Positions 17,086 through 26,200 of a stretch of 64,000 nucleotides of DNA are shown piece by piece (within the stretch, counting starts at the first letter, position 1; each line of letters opens with the position of its first letter). The notes beneath the pieces were generated by a model that saw only the letters and a program-made list of their open reading frames with translations, did not search any database and was not told the origin of the DNA. The DNA comes from Hymenobacter aranciens (GTDB lineage Bacteria > Bacteroidota > Bacteroidia > Cytophagales > Hymenobacteraceae), in assembly GCF_030580865.1 (NCBI RefSeq), contig NZ_JAUQSY010000012.1, positions 1 to 64,000 on the forward strand. The letters are read 5' to 3'. A program made the translations under genes and the position numbers.

Positions 17086-17502
17086 TTATTTGCGTACAGG
17101 CTGCTTGGTTATCTCGTCCCATCGCAGTGCGTGTTGATTGGCTTGGTACCACTGCTCCCAGCGACGAAGTACGGCGCGGGTAGGGGCTGGAGCAGCAGTG
17201 TACTGCCCTGGGTTGCGAATCGGTGCCTGGATTCCCGAGATGGTCTGGATGAACCTGAGGGCCTCACCTACGCGGGCGACCATATAAAGGCTGTCTCCAT
17301 TTATAAGCAGCAGCTCATAATCTTTTGATTTGAGCGCAGCAAGGTCGCCTGTCCCGTCTACCTCGCGGTGAAGTACAGCGAAGTAATCCTGAAAATAAGC
17401 AGCAACGCGTGGGTCGGTTCCTGTTTTTGCGGGTACGGAAACACAAGCACCCGGTAGATACACTAAAAGTAAAAGTGTAAGGTTCCGTACTGTCACCATC
17501 AT
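17086..17502 (-). CDS. Small exported protein, possible lipoprotein, unknown function
   Basis: The 138-residue product has a hydrophobic N-terminus (MMVTVRNLTLLLLVYLPGAC) ending in a Cys, which could be a lipoprotein signal, although Pro at the -3 position is unusual for a lipobox. The mature part is soluble and contains two or three helices with no motif I recognise. Start is either of two adjacent Met codons. It stands alone on the minus strand, divergent from dnaE, with GC content below that of its neighbours. Confidence 0.65.
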   Translation of the reverse strand: MMVTVRNLTLLLLVYLPGACVSVPAKTGTDPRVAAYFQDYFAVLHREVDGTGDLAALKSKDYELLLINGDSLYMVARVGEALRFIQTISGIQAPIRNPGQYTAAPAPTRAVLRRWEQWYQANQHALRWDEITKQPVRK

Positions 17503-17747
17503 GCGAACTATAAAAGAAATGCTCTGGCAACAAGGCCGTACACGAAGTTAGGCGAATAGGCAGCTCAAATTTAAGCGTTTTGCAGAGCAAACTAACGGTC
17601 TCTGCCAAGCGCGCATTACAGCGAAGGCTTGGGGCTGCCCGGCGCTCCAACAAAAAGAAGTTTTGGCGGCCCGGCCGGGAGGGGCCCACGGGTAGCAGAT
17701 GCGAAAACTCAGAGCAGCCAGGGAATCAGTAGCCCACTAAAAAGGGT

Positions 17748-17779
17748 TTGCCAAAGCCCCCCGCCCGGCGGTATCTTTA
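17748..17779 (+). promoter_or_regulatory. Probable dnaE promoter (TTG / TATCTTTA)
   Basis: TTG at 17748-17750 is followed after 21 bases by TATCTTTA at 17772-17779, one base away from the TAnnTTTG consensus. The start codon of dnaE is at 17837, giving a leader of about 50 bases that contains the AT-rich palindrome. Confidence 0.5.
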
Positions 17780-17794
17780 CCTACTGCCGCCAGC

Positions 17795-17821
17795 TAATTA
17801 GTAATTGTTAATTACTAATTA
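17795..17821. repeat. AT-rich palindrome in the dnaE leader
   Basis: TAATTAGTAATT at 17795-17806 and its perfect reverse complement at 17810-17821 form a 12-base hairpin with a 3-base loop. It is only A+T apart from one G/C pair, and further AATTA repeats follow, in a region otherwise rich in GC. It lies 15 bases before the dnaE start codon, so it could affect translation, or it may just be another inserted palindrome. Confidence 0.85.
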
Positions 17822-17836
17822 TTAATTAAAAAGAAG

Positions 17837-20800
17837 ATGCCCGTTTTCTCCCACCTCCACTCGCACACCCAGTACTCGCTCCTCGACGGCCAGGCCAGCA
17901 TCGCGGCCCTCATGAAAAAAGCCCAGAAGGACGAGATGCCCGCCGTGGCCCTCACCGACCACGGCAACATGTTCGGGGCGTTCAACTTCGTGGCCGAGGC
18001 CAACAAGTACAACGTCAAGCCCATCGTAGGCTGCGAGTTCTACATGGTAGAAGACCGGCACAAGAAAGCCTTCAGCCGCGAAAAGGGCGAAAAGGACAAC
18101 CGCTACCACCAGCTGCTGCTCGCCAAGGACCAGGCCGGCTACCACAACCTGGCCAAGCTCTGCTCGCTGAGCTTCATCGAGGGCCAGTACTCCAAGTTCC
18201 CGCGCGTCGACAAGGAGCTGATTGAGCGCTACCACCAGGGCCTCATCGCCACCAGCTGCTGCATCGGCGCCGAGATTCCGCAGGCCATTCTCTTCGAAAG
18301 CGAAGCCGCGGCCGAGGAAAAGCTGAAGTGGTGGCTCGACCTCTTCGGCGAGGACTACTACATCGAAATCCAGCGCCACGGGTTGATGAACTTCGACGGC
18401 ACCGGCAAAAGCCAGGAAGACGTGAACCAGGTGCTGCTGCGCCTGGCCAAGAAGTACAACGTCAAGGTCATCTGCACCAACGACTCGCACTACGTCGACC
18501 AAACCGATTACGCCGCCCACGACCTGCTGCTGTGCGTGAACACCGGCGAGGAGCACAGCATCCCCGTCGGCGACATCCGCACTAACTACTACACTCTGCT
18601 CACCAGCAACGGCCAGGTCCACTACGACCTGCTCGACAACCTGCGCGCCACCCACGGCCGCGACGAAAACGCCCAGAAGCAGCTCCGCCGCATCGATGAG
18701 GAACTGCAGAAGCCCAAGCCCCACACCCGCTTCGGCTTCGCCAACGACCAGTTCTTCTTCAAGACGCAGGCGCAGATGAACGAGCTGTTCAAGGACGTGC
18801 CCGACAGCGTGGATAACACCAACGAGATTGTCGATAAAATCACGCCCCCGAAGCTGGCCCGCGACATTCTGCTTCCCAACTTCCCCATCCCGGCCGCCTT
18901 CGCCAACGCCGACGAGTTCCTGCGCGAGCTGACCTACGTGGGCGCCTTCGGCCCCAGCGCCGGCAAGGGCATCGTGACGATGACCAAGCCCCCGCGCTAC
19001 TCCGAGCGCACCCCCGAAATCGAGGAACGCCTTGACTACGAGCTGCGCATCATCCAGACGATGGGCTTCGCCGGCTACTTCCTCATCACCCAGGACTTCA
19101 TCAACAAGGGCCGCGAAATGGGCGTGGCCGTGGGCCCTGGCCGGGGTTCGGCCGCCGGCTCGGCCGTGGCCTACTGCGTGGGCATCACCAACATCGACCC
19201 GATTAAATACAGCCTGCTCTTCGAACGCTTCCTCAACCCAGAGCGCGTGAGCATGCCCGATATCGATATCGACTTTGACGACGTGAACCGCCAGCGCGTC
19301 ATCGACTACGTGGTGGGCAAATACGGCAAAACCCAAGTCGCCCAGATTATTACCTTCGGCACGATGGCCGCCAAGTCCAGCATCAAGGACGTGGCCCGCG
19401 CCATGGAGCTTCCCCTGCCCCAGACCAACGACCTCACCAAGATGGTGCCCGACAAGCCCGGCACCACCCTGGCCGGCGCCTTCGCCGAAAACCAGGAACT
19501 CGACTTCATCCGCCGCGATGAGTCGCCGGAGAACCTGAAAGGCTACATTCTGCGCCTCGCCACCCAGCTCGAAGGCTCGGTGCGCAACACCGGCATCCAC
19601 GCCGCCGGCGTCATCATCGCGCCCGACGACATCACGAACTACATCCCCGTCTCGACCTCCAAGGACTCGGACCTGCTCGTCACGCAGTTCGACGGCAAGG
19701 TTATCGAAAGCGCCGGGATGCTCAAGATGGACTTCCTGGGGCTAAAAACCCTGACTATCATCGTCGATGCCCTGCGCCTCATCGAGCGCAACCACGGCGT
19801 AAAAATCGACATCGACGACATCCCGCTCGACGACGAGAAAACCTACGCCCTTTACCAGCGCGGCGATACCATCGGCACGTTCCAGTTCGAGTCCGAGGGC
19901 ATGCGTCAGTACCTCAAGGACCTCAAGCCGACCAACATCGAGGACCTGATTGCCATGAACGCCCTCTACCGCCCCGGCCCGATGCAGTTCATCCCGAACT
20001 TCATCAACCGCAAGCACGGCCGCGAGGAAGTGGAGTACCCCCACGAGCTGCTGAAGCCCATCTTGGAGTACAGCCAGGGCATCATGGTGTACCAGGAGCA
20101 GATTATGCAAACCGCGCAGATTCTGGCCGGCTACTCCCTCGGCGGCGCCGACTTGCTGCGCCGCGCCATGGGTAAAAAGGACATGAAAAAGATGGCCCTG
20201 GAACGCGAAAAGTTCACCAAAGGCGCCAAGGACCTGCACGATATCCCCGCCAAGAAGGCCAACGAAGTCTTCGACGTGATGGAGAAATTCGCCGAGTACG
20301 GCTTCAACCGCTCGCACTCCGCCGCCTACTCCGTGGTAGCCTACCAGACTGGCTACCTGAAAGCCAATTACCCCGCCGAGTACATGGCCGCCGTGCTCAC
20401 CAACAACATGGGCGACATCAAGAAGGTGACCTTCTTCATCGAGGAAGCCCGCAAGCAGGGCGTGCCCGTGCTCGGCCCCGACGTGAACGAAAGCCTCTTG
20501 AAATTCAACGTCAACCAGGAGGGCAAAATCCGCTTCGGCATGGCTGCCGTGAAGGGCGCGGGCGAGCTGGCCGTGGAAAGCATGGTGGAAGAGCGCGAGA
20601 AAAGCGGCCCCTACCAGGACATTTTCGACTTCGCCAAGCGCGTCAACCTGCGCACCGTCAACAAGAAAACCTTCGAAAGCCTGGCCCAGGCCGGCGCTTT
20701 TGATGACTTCGGCAAGCACCGCCGCCTCTACGTGGAGGCCCCGCAGGGCGACCGCAACCTCATCGAAAAAGCCATGCAGCTGGGCCAGCAGCACCAGGCG

Positions 20801-21550
20801 GCCAAGGAGTCGGCCCAGCACAGCTTGTTCGGGGCCGGGGCCTTCGGCGCGGTGGCCGCGCCGCTGCCCAAAATCCACGAAATGGACCCCTGGAGCAAAA
20901 CCGAGCAGCTGCGCCGCGAGAAGGAAGTCGTTGGTTTCTACCTCTCGGGCCACCCGCTCGACAGCTACAAGCTGGAGCTCGATGCCTACTGCACCTGCGG
21001 CCTGGAAAAGGTGGACGAAATCAAAAACAAGGAAATGCTGGTGGCCGGCCTCATCACCAACGTGATGTTCAAGACCACCAAAAACGGCCAGCCCTTCGCC
21101 ACCTTCACCCTCGAAGACTACGAGAGCAGCATCAGCCCCGCCCTGTTCCGCGACGACTATACCAAGTTTGCGCCCCTCATCAACCCGCGCAACTACCCCA
21201 ACGACCAGGTGCCGCCCATGTTCGTGAAGCTCAAGCAGGAGTTGCGCCGCCACACCCAGGACCAGTGGGACCTGCGCATCCTCACCATGGAGCCCCTGGC
21301 CGAGGTAGCCGAAAAGCGCAGCAAGGGCGTGCGCGTACGCCTCGACCTGCGCACCGTCACCAGCCCCATGCTCGACCGGCTGGAAGAAGCCATCGAGTCG
21401 GCCCCCGGGCGCAAACGGCTCGAAATCCAGTTTGCCGAGCCGCACGAGCATTTGTCGGTGGATATGTTCTCGCGGCGCTTTACCATCGAGCCCAAGCAGT
21501 TCATCGACAAGATGAAGGAGATGGAGATGGACGTGTGTACGTTGATTTAA
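17837..21550 (+). CDS. dnaE: DNA polymerase III alpha subunit
   Basis: The 1237-residue replicative polymerase subunit. The N-terminal PHP domain starts at once (FSHLHSHTQYSLLDG, then ALTDHGNMFG). The polymerase core has GRGSAAGSAVAYC near 435-447 and the catalytic aspartates in MPDIDIDFDD near 473-482. The thumb/fingers region includes YRPGPMQFI near 712 and YGFNRSHSAAYS near 818. An OB-fold nucleic-acid-binding domain lies near 1060-1140. The length is slightly above that of the E. coli protein. It copies the chromosome as part of the Pol III holoenzyme. It is a single-gene unit with its own promoter, followed by a family 2 palindrome. Confidence 0.98.
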   Translation: MPVFSHLHSHTQYSLLDGQASIAALMKKAQKDEMPAVALTDHGNMFGAFNFVAEANKYNVKPIVGCEFYMVEDRHKKAFSREKGEKDNRYHQLLLAKDQAGYHNLAKLCSLSFIEGQYSKFPRVDKELIERYHQGLIATSCCIGAEIPQAILFESEAAAEEKLKWWLDLFGEDYYIEIQRHGLMNFDGTGKSQEDVNQVLLRLAKKYNVKVICTNDSHYVDQTDYAAHDLLLCVNTGEEHSIPVGDIRTNYYTLLTSNGQVHYDLLDNLRATHGRDENAQKQLRRIDEELQKPKPHTRFGFANDQFFFKTQAQMNELFKDVPDSVDNTNEIVDKITPPKLARDILLPNFPIPAAFANADEFLRELTYVGAFGPSAGKGIVTMTKPPRYSERTPEIEERLDYELRIIQTMGFAGYFLITQDFINKGREMGVAVGPGRGSAAGSAVAYCVGITNIDPIKYSLLFERFLNPERVSMPDIDIDFDDVNRQRVIDYVVGKYGKTQVAQIITFGTMAAKSSIKDVARAMELPLPQTNDLTKMVPDKPGTTLAGAFAENQELDFIRRDESPENLKGYILRLATQLEGSVRNTGIHAAGVIIAPDDITNYIPVSTSKDSDLLVTQFDGKVIESAGMLKMDFLGLKTLTIIVDALRLIERNHGVKIDIDDIPLDDEKTYALYQRGDTIGTFQFESEGMRQYLKDLKPTNIEDLIAMNALYRPGPMQFIPNFINRKHGREEVEYPHELLKPILEYSQGIMVYQEQIMQTAQILAGYSLGGADLLRRAMGKKDMKKMALEREKFTKGAKDLHDIPAKKANEVFDVMEKFAEYGFNRSHSAAYSVVAYQTGYLKANYPAEYMAAVLTNNMGDIKKVTFFIEEARKQGVPVLGPDVNESLLKFNVNQEGKIRFGMAAVKGAGELAVESMVEEREKSGPYQDIFDFAKRVNLRTVNKKTFESLAQAGAFDDFGKHRRLYVEAPQGDRNLIEKAMQLGQQHQAAKESAQHSLFGAGAFGAVAAPLPKIHEMDPWSKTEQLRREKEVVGFYLSGHPLDSYKLELDAYCTCGLEKVDEIKNKEMLVAGLITNVMFKTTKNGQPFATFTLEDYESSISPALFRDDYTKFAPLINPRNYPNDQVPPMFVKLKQELRRHTQDQWDLRILTMEPLAEVAEKRSKGVRVRLDLRTVTSPMLDRLEEAIESAPGRKRLEIQFAEPHEHLSVDMFSRRFTIEPKQFIDKMKEMEMDVCTLI

Positions 21551-21580
21551 GGCTTGCCTGTCAGGCAGAACGCGCCCATC

Positions 21581-21675
21581 TGTCATGCTGACGAAGGAAG
21601 TATCCTCTCACGCCGCAACGATGCAGTAACTCAATCGTTGCGGCGTGAGAGGATGCTTCCTTCGTCAGCATGACA
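21581..21675. repeat. Palindromic element, family 2 copy B
   Basis: Arms 21581-21622 and 21634-21675 are 42 bases long with one mismatch and an 11-base loop. The outer part, TGTCATGCTGA, is shared with copy A at 9981, whereas the inner part differs (GAAGGAAGTATCCTCTCACG), so this is a diverged subfamily. It lies between dnaE and the thioredoxin promoter and may also end the dnaE transcript. Confidence 0.92.
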
Positions 21676-21701
21676 AGCGTCTGAACTTTCCTCCCCCGCC
21701 G

Positions 21702-21729
21702 TTGTTTCAGACGCCTACTACTACCTTCG
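21702..21729 (+). promoter_or_regulatory. Promoter of the thioredoxin gene
   Basis: TTG at 21702-21704, a 17-base spacer, and TACCTTCG at 21722-21729 fit the Bacteroidota promoter pattern with one mismatch in the -7 element. The start codon follows about 55 bases downstream. Confidence 0.6.
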
Positions 21730-21784
21730 CGCCGCGATTACGTAGTAGGAACTCACACCCCGAAACCATTAAACCCAAATTGTT

Positions 21785-22114
21785 ATGGGACATAAAGCCA
21801 TCGAAATCACCGATGCTAACTTCGAAGAAATCATCAATTCCGGCAAGCCCGTGCTGGTAGACTTCTGGGCCGAGTGGTGCGGCCCCTGCCGCATGGTAGG
21901 CCCGGTAGTGGAAGAACTGGCCGGCGAATACGAAGGCAAAGCCATCATCGGCAAAGTCGACGTGGACGCCAACCCGCAGACCAGCATGAAATTCGGCATC
22001 CGCAGCATCCCTACGCTGCTGGTGTTCAAAGACGGCCAGATTGTGGACAAGCAAGTAGGCGCCGTGCCCAAGCACGTGCTCGCCCAAAAGCTGGATGCCC
22101 AGGTTACGGCCTAG
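21785..22114 (+). CDS. trxA: Thioredoxin
   Basis: A 109-residue thioredoxin with the canonical redox-active site W31-C32-G-P-C35, the preceding [10 protein letters not shown] context, the cis-proline segment [11 protein letters not shown] near 75-85 and no signal peptide. It reduces protein disulfides in the cytoplasm and takes electrons from thioredoxin reductase, which is not encoded in this window. It has its own promoter and a strong terminator 18 bases after the stop, so it forms a single-gene unit. Confidence 0.96.
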   Translation: MGHKAIEITDANFEEIINSGKPVLVDFWAEWCGPCRMVGPVVEELAGEYEGKAIIGKVDVDANPQTSMKFGIRSIPTLLVFKDGQIVDKQVGAVPKHVLAQKLDAQVTA

Positions 22115-22131
22115 GTATCAGCCTCAATTGC

Positions 22132-22176
22132 AAGCGGCCCCGCCGGAGCAAGCAGCTCTGGCGGGGCCGCTTTTTT
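22132..22176 (+). terminator. Rho-independent terminator after trxA
   Basis: The stem AAGCGGCCCCGCC / GGCGGGGCCGCTT with a loop containing GAGCAAGCAGCTC is followed by a T-run, directly after the thioredoxin gene. Confidence 0.9.
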
Positions 22177-22202
22177 GGGTGGACACTAACATCTTCGTGC
22201 TA

Positions 22203-22233
22203 TTGACCACCTCCCGGGAGCACGGTACCTTTG
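22203..22233 (+). promoter_or_regulatory. Promoter for the two-component pair, nearly leaderless
   Basis: TTG at 22203-22205, a 20-base spacer, then an exact TACCTTTG at 22226-22233. The ATG of the response regulator starts only 4 bases after the -7 element, at or next to the expected transcription start, so the mRNA is probably leaderless. Confidence 0.75.
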
Positions 22234-22237
22234 CCGT

Positions 22238-22867
22238 ATGCTCAGCCTCGCCATCATTGAAGACCAGCCCGCTATCCGCGAGGCCTACGCCGCTTATCTG
22301 ACGGCGCAGCCCGAGTTTCGGGTGGTGCTGGTGTGCGCCTCGGTGGAGGATTTTCTGGCCCGGCTGCCCGAGTTGGCGGAAGCGCCCAAGGTAGTGCTGT
22401 CGGATATCGGGCTACCCGGTGGGCTGTCGGGCATTGAGGGCGTGAAGCACATCCGCCAGCAGCTGCCGCAGACGGAAGTGCTGCTAATCAGCGTTTATAA
22501 CGATGCAGCCCGCGTTTTCCAGGCCTTATGCGCCGGCGCAGTAGGGTATCTGGTGAAGAACACGCCGCTGACTTTGCTAAAGGAAAACCTGCTGCAGGTG
22601 GCGGCCGGCGGCTCGCCGATGAGCCCGAGCGTGGCGCGGCACGTGGTGCAGCATTTCCGGCCGGTGCAGGATGTCAGTAAGGCGCTGAGCTCGCGCGAGC
22701 TGCAAATCGTGCAGGGCATTGAAGATGGCCTGAGCTACAAGCTCATTGCCGACCGCCTGGGTATCAGTCTCGATACGGTGCGCTCGCACATTCGCACCGT
22801 GTATCGCAAGCTGGAGGTGAACAGCAAAAGCGAAATCATGGCGCGCATGGCACGGCAGGCGGGTTAA
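22238..22867 (+). CDS. NarL/FixJ-type response regulator
   Basis: A 209-residue two-component regulator. The receiver domain covers about 1-125 with the acidic pair near ED8, the phosphate-accepting D56 in VLSDIGLPGG, a conserved Ser/Thr in LLISVY and Lys in LVKNTPL. A LuxR-type helix-turn-helix covers about 143-205 (LSSRELQIVQGIEDGL, ADRLGISLDTVRSHI). It should bind DNA when phosphorylated by the histidine kinase encoded 74 bases downstream. Its targets are unknown. The promoter is almost leaderless. Confidence 0.93.
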   Translation: MLSLAIIEDQPAIREAYAAYLTAQPEFRVVLVCASVEDFLARLPELAEAPKVVLSDIGLPGGLSGIEGVKHIRQQLPQTEVLLISVYNDAARVFQALCAGAVGYLVKNTPLTLLKENLLQVAAGGSPMSPSVARHVVQHFRPVQDVSKALSSRELQIVQGIEDGLSYKLIADRLGISLDTVRSHIRTVYRKLEVNSKSEIMARMARQAG

Positions 22868-22941
22868 TATTCAGAGCAGGCTGAATTCGCACGATAAAAT
22901 TGTAGCTTTAGCCCGGCGGTTTTCTCCGCACTTTTTATCTG

Positions 22942-24741
22942 ATGAGGCTCTGCTGGCGGTTTCTGGCTATAACATTGGTAACCTGTCTGCTGCAAGGTGC
23001 GGCTGGCGCTGCCACCTTGCCCGCGCTCGACTCGCTGAAAACCCTGGCCCGCCGCCCGGGCCTGGCCGATACGGTTCGGGTGCGCCTGTACGCCAGCATC
23101 ACCCGGCAGCTGGCCAAAACCGACCTCGACAGCGCCCGCTACTACGGCGAGCGGGCCCTGCGGCTGGCCCGGCGCATTGGCTTTCGGCTGGGGGAGGCGC
23201 AGGCCTGCAACAATCTGGCGGCGGCGCTGTATTATTCTAATGATTATGAGGGTGCTCAGCAGTTATTTGAGCAAACTTTGCGGGCCGCCCGGCAGGCCCG
23301 CAGCCAGCTGCTGATTGGCCATGCTTACCTGGGCCTGGGCAGCGTGGCGCGGGCGCTGGGCAACGAAGAGGGCGCCTTTGCTTACAACCAGCAGGCCCGG
23401 GTGGCCTACGCCGCCTGCCAGCCGCCCAACGTGCGCGGCCTGGCCCTGGTGCTGCATAATATTGCCAACCACTACCTTGACGAAGAAAAGACCAGCCAAG
23501 CCGCGCCGCTGGTGCGGCAGGCCCTGGCCCTGGTGCAGCCCACTACCGATGTGAGCATGAAAGCCCGGCTGCTCAACCAGCTCGGGCTGGTGCAGGCCGA
23601 CCAGCACCAGCCCGACTCGGCCAAAGCCAGCTGGCGGGAGTCTATTCGCCTGGCGCGCAGCATTCAGAGCGTAGCGGTGGAGGCTTTGGCCTTGAGCAGA
23701 TTGGCGGAAATCAGCCTGCAGCAGCGTCAACCCGCGGCCGCCCGCAGCTACGCCGAGCAGGCCTTGCGCCTGAACCGGGAGCTGGGCGACTACGTGAGCG
23801 TGGCCGACGACCTGCACGTGCTGGCTCTGGCCCTGCACCAGCAAGGCCAGCCCGGTGCCTTCGACAGCCTGAACCGCTACGTGGCCCTGCGCGATACCAT
23901 CTTCGACCAGGAACGCACCGAGGCCGTGGCCGAAGCCCAGGCCCGCTTCGACCGGGCCGAGCAACAGGCCAGAATCCGCAGCCTGGAGCAGCAGCGCCGC
24001 ATCACGGAACTTGTGGCCGGCCAGCGGCGTAATCGTAATCAGCTAATTATAGCAACGTTGAGTGTTGGTTTAGCGTTGCTGGTTATCGGTGGAGTGCGGC
24101 TTTACCGGCGGCGCCAGAAAAGCCAGGAAGCGGCCCTGCGGCAACGCATTGCTGCCGATTTGCACGACGACGTGGGCTCACTGCTCACCCAAATCAGCCT
24201 GCAGAGCGAGCTGCTCAGCCAGGGCGTGTACGGCCCCGACCAGCAGGCGCAGTACCTGACGCACATGGCCGAAGCCAGCCGCACCGCTGTGCGCCAGATG
24301 AGCGACGTGGTGTGGGGCCTGCAAGCCGATATCGGTAACAACGAGTTGGCCGGCCTGCTCGACCGCCTGCGCGAGCACGCCCACGAAGTGCTGTCGGCCA
24401 GTAGTATTGAAGTGGATTTTGCCACCGAGCCGGGGCTGGAAGCCCTGACGCTGCCCCTCGAAACGCGGCAGGCGCTGTACCTTATCTACAAGGAAGCGCT
24501 GCACAATACGGTGAAGCATGCTCATGGTGCCACGCTGGTTACCATTCGTTTAGCCAGGTTAAAAAATCAGCTTCAGCTGCAGGTGCGTGATAATGGCGAT
24601 GGTACGACCACTGATGCGCTGAGTTCGGGCGGGAATGGCTTGCGCAATATGCAGGCGCGGGCGCGGGCCGTAGGAGGGCTGGTAAAATACGAGGCTGCCG
24701 GGCCAGGCTTCTGGGTGACAGTGCTATTGCCGATGAGCTGA
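22942..24741 (+). CDS. TPR-containing sensor histidine kinase (HisKA_3 type)
   Basis: A 599-residue membrane kinase. A signal/anchor segment (about 5-24) is followed by a periplasmic region of tetratricopeptide repeats (about 60-330), a coiled coil (about 335-365), one membrane helix (about 368-388), a HisKA_3 dimerisation domain with the phospho-acceptor H408 in ADLHDDVGS, and a HATPase_c domain with YKEALHNTVKHA (N box), RDNGDG and GGNGLRNM (G boxes). TPR sensors of this type are common in Bacteroidota; what the repeats sense is unknown. It is co-directional with the NarL-type regulator 74 bases upstream, its likely partner. Confidence 0.93.
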   Translation: MRLCWRFLAITLVTCLLQGAAGAATLPALDSLKTLARRPGLADTVRVRLYASITRQLAKTDLDSARYYGERALRLARRIGFRLGEAQACNNLAAALYYSNDYEGAQQLFEQTLRAARQARSQLLIGHAYLGLGSVARALGNEEGAFAYNQQARVAYAACQPPNVRGLALVLHNIANHYLDEEKTSQAAPLVRQALALVQPTTDVSMKARLLNQLGLVQADQHQPDSAKASWRESIRLARSIQSVAVEALALSRLAEISLQQRQPAAARSYAEQALRLNRELGDYVSVADDLHVLALALHQQGQPGAFDSLNRYVALRDTIFDQERTEAVAEAQARFDRAEQQARIRSLEQQRRITELVAGQRRNRNQLIIATLSVGLALLVIGGVRLYRRRQKSQEAALRQRIAADLHDDVGSLLTQISLQSELLSQGVYGPDQQAQYLTHMAEASRTAVRQMSDVVWGLQADIGNNELAGLLDRLREHAHEVLSASSIEVDFATEPGLEALTLPLETRQALYLIYKEALHNTVKHAHGATLVTIRLARLKNQLQLQVRDNGDGTTTDALSSGGNGLRNMQARARAVGGLVKYEAAGPGFWVTVLLPMS

Positions 24742-24817
24742 AAGGACCTGGTAGAGGAAATGGCCCCCCGGCCCGGCGCCAACGCTTAACTTGCAACTCC
24801 CAACAATCCCCTTTTCC

Positions 24818-26107
24818 ATGCGCTACGGCCCCATTGCCCCTGAGCTGTTTATTGAAAATCGTCGCCGCTTCCGCGAGCTGCTGAAACCCAATTCGCTGGC
24901 TATTTTCCAGGCCAACGACATCATGCCGACCAATGCTGACGGCACGATGGCCTTCCGCCAGAACAACGACCTGTTTTACCTCTCCGGCGTCGACCAGGAG
25001 GAAAGCGTCCTGCTTATCTGCCCCGAGGCGCGGCTGGAGAAGTACCGCGAAATCCTGTTTCTGCGCGAAACTTCCGACCACATCCTCATCTGGGAAGGCT
25101 ACAAGCTGACCAAGGATGAGGCCCGCGCCCAGTCGGGCGTGCAAACCATTATGTGGCTCGACAGCCTGCCGGCGGTACTCGCGGCGCTGATGAACGAGGC
25201 CGAGTACGTGTACCTCAACACCAACGAGCACATCCGCTCGGTGGTGGAAGTCGAAACGCGCGATGCCCGCTTCATCAAACAGTTGCAGGCGCAATACCCG
25301 CTGCACCAGTACCGCCGGGCCGCGCCGCTGCTGCACCAGCTGCGCGCCATCAAGAGCCCGGAGGAAATCCGGCTGATGCGCGAGGCCTGCCGCATCACGG
25401 GGCAGGCGTTTCGGCGGCTGCTGGGCTTCGTGCAGCCGGGTGTGTGGGAGTTTGAGATTGAGGCCGAAATCCTGCACGAATTTGTGCGCAGCCGCAGCCG
25501 CGGGCCGGCTTACGGCAGCATCATTGCCTCGGGCAAAAGCGCCACTATCCTGCACTACGTCAGCAACGACCGGCAGTGCCAGGACGGCGACGTGCTGCTG
25601 CTCGACTTCGGTGCCGAGTACGCCAACTACGCGGCCGACCTCTCGCGCTCCATCCCGGTGAATGGCAGGTTTTCGCAGCGTCAGCGCGATGTGTACGAGG
25701 CTGTTTTGAGCGTGATGAACTACGCCAAAACCCAGCTCGTAGCCGGCAACGAAATCGAAGCCTACCACAAAAGCGTGGGCGAAAAAATGACCGGAGAGCT
25801 CATCAAGCTCGACCTGCTGCGGGCCGACGACGTGAAAAACCAGGACCCCGAAGCGCCGCTCTACAAGAAGTATTTCATGCACGGCACCAGCCATTACCTG
25901 GGGCTCGACGTGCACGACGTGGGCGCCAAATACCGCAAGTTTGAGGCGGGCATGGTGTACACCTGCGAGCCCGGCATATACATTCCCGAGGAAAACCTGG
26001 GCATTCGCCTGGAGAATGATATTCTGCTGACGGCGAGCGGGAATGAGGATTTGATGGCCGACATTCCGCTGCTGGCGGATGACATTGAGCGGCTGATGAA
26101 GAAGTAA
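24818..26107 (+). CDS. Xaa-Pro aminopeptidase, M24B family
   Basis: The 429-residue product has an N-terminal aminopeptidase-P domain (about 1-130) and a C-terminal pita-bread M24 catalytic domain. Metal ligands are visible as DFGAEYANYAADLSRS (two Asp), HGTSHYLGLDVHD (His), CEPGIYI (Glu) and IRLENDILL (Glu), which hold two manganese ions. It removes N-terminal residues preceding proline and acts in the cytoplasm. The ATG at 24818 was chosen over an in-frame TTG nine codons upstream because the protein family begins near MRYGPI. A palindromic element follows the stop codon. Confidence 0.94.
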   Translation: MRYGPIAPELFIENRRRFRELLKPNSLAIFQANDIMPTNADGTMAFRQNNDLFYLSGVDQEESVLLICPEARLEKYREILFLRETSDHILIWEGYKLTKDEARAQSGVQTIMWLDSLPAVLAALMNEAEYVYLNTNEHIRSVVEVETRDARFIKQLQAQYPLHQYRRAAPLLHQLRAIKSPEEIRLMREACRITGQAFRRLLGFVQPGVWEFEIEAEILHEFVRSRSRGPAYGSIIASGKSATILHYVSNDRQCQDGDVLLLDFGAEYANYAADLSRSIPVNGRFSQRQRDVYEAVLSVMNYAKTQLVAGNEIEAYHKSVGEKMTGELIKLDLLRADDVKNQDPEAPLYKKYFMHGTSHYLGLDVHDVGAKYRKFEAGMVYTCEPGIYIPEENLGIRLENDILLTASGNEDLMADIPLLADDIERLMKK

Positions 26108-26115
26108 GGATATAC

Positions 26116-26196
26116 CCTGCTGAACACAGCGAAGCGTCCTTTCATGTCGGAACGACCTGTTCCGGCGTGAAAGGACGCTTCGCTGCGTTCAGCAGG
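26116..26196. repeat. Palindromic element, family 2 copy C
   Basis: Arms 26116-26153 and 26159-26196 (38 bases, three mismatches) flank a 5-base loop. The arm core CTGCTGAACACAGCGAAGCG matches copy A closely. It lies exactly between the convergent aminopeptidase and DUF4252 genes, ending 4 bases before the stop codon of the latter, and probably serves as a shared transcript end. Confidence 0.9.
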
Positions 26197-26200
26197 ACAG

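Larger units (their letters stand above)
17503..17836. other. Intergenic region with dnaE promoter and leader
   Basis: This 334-base gap between the divergent small exported protein gene and dnaE holds no credible gene. It contains the dnaE promoter near 17748-17779 and an AT-rich palindrome at 17795-17821 in the leader. Nothing else was recognised in 17503-17745. Confidence 0.6.
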
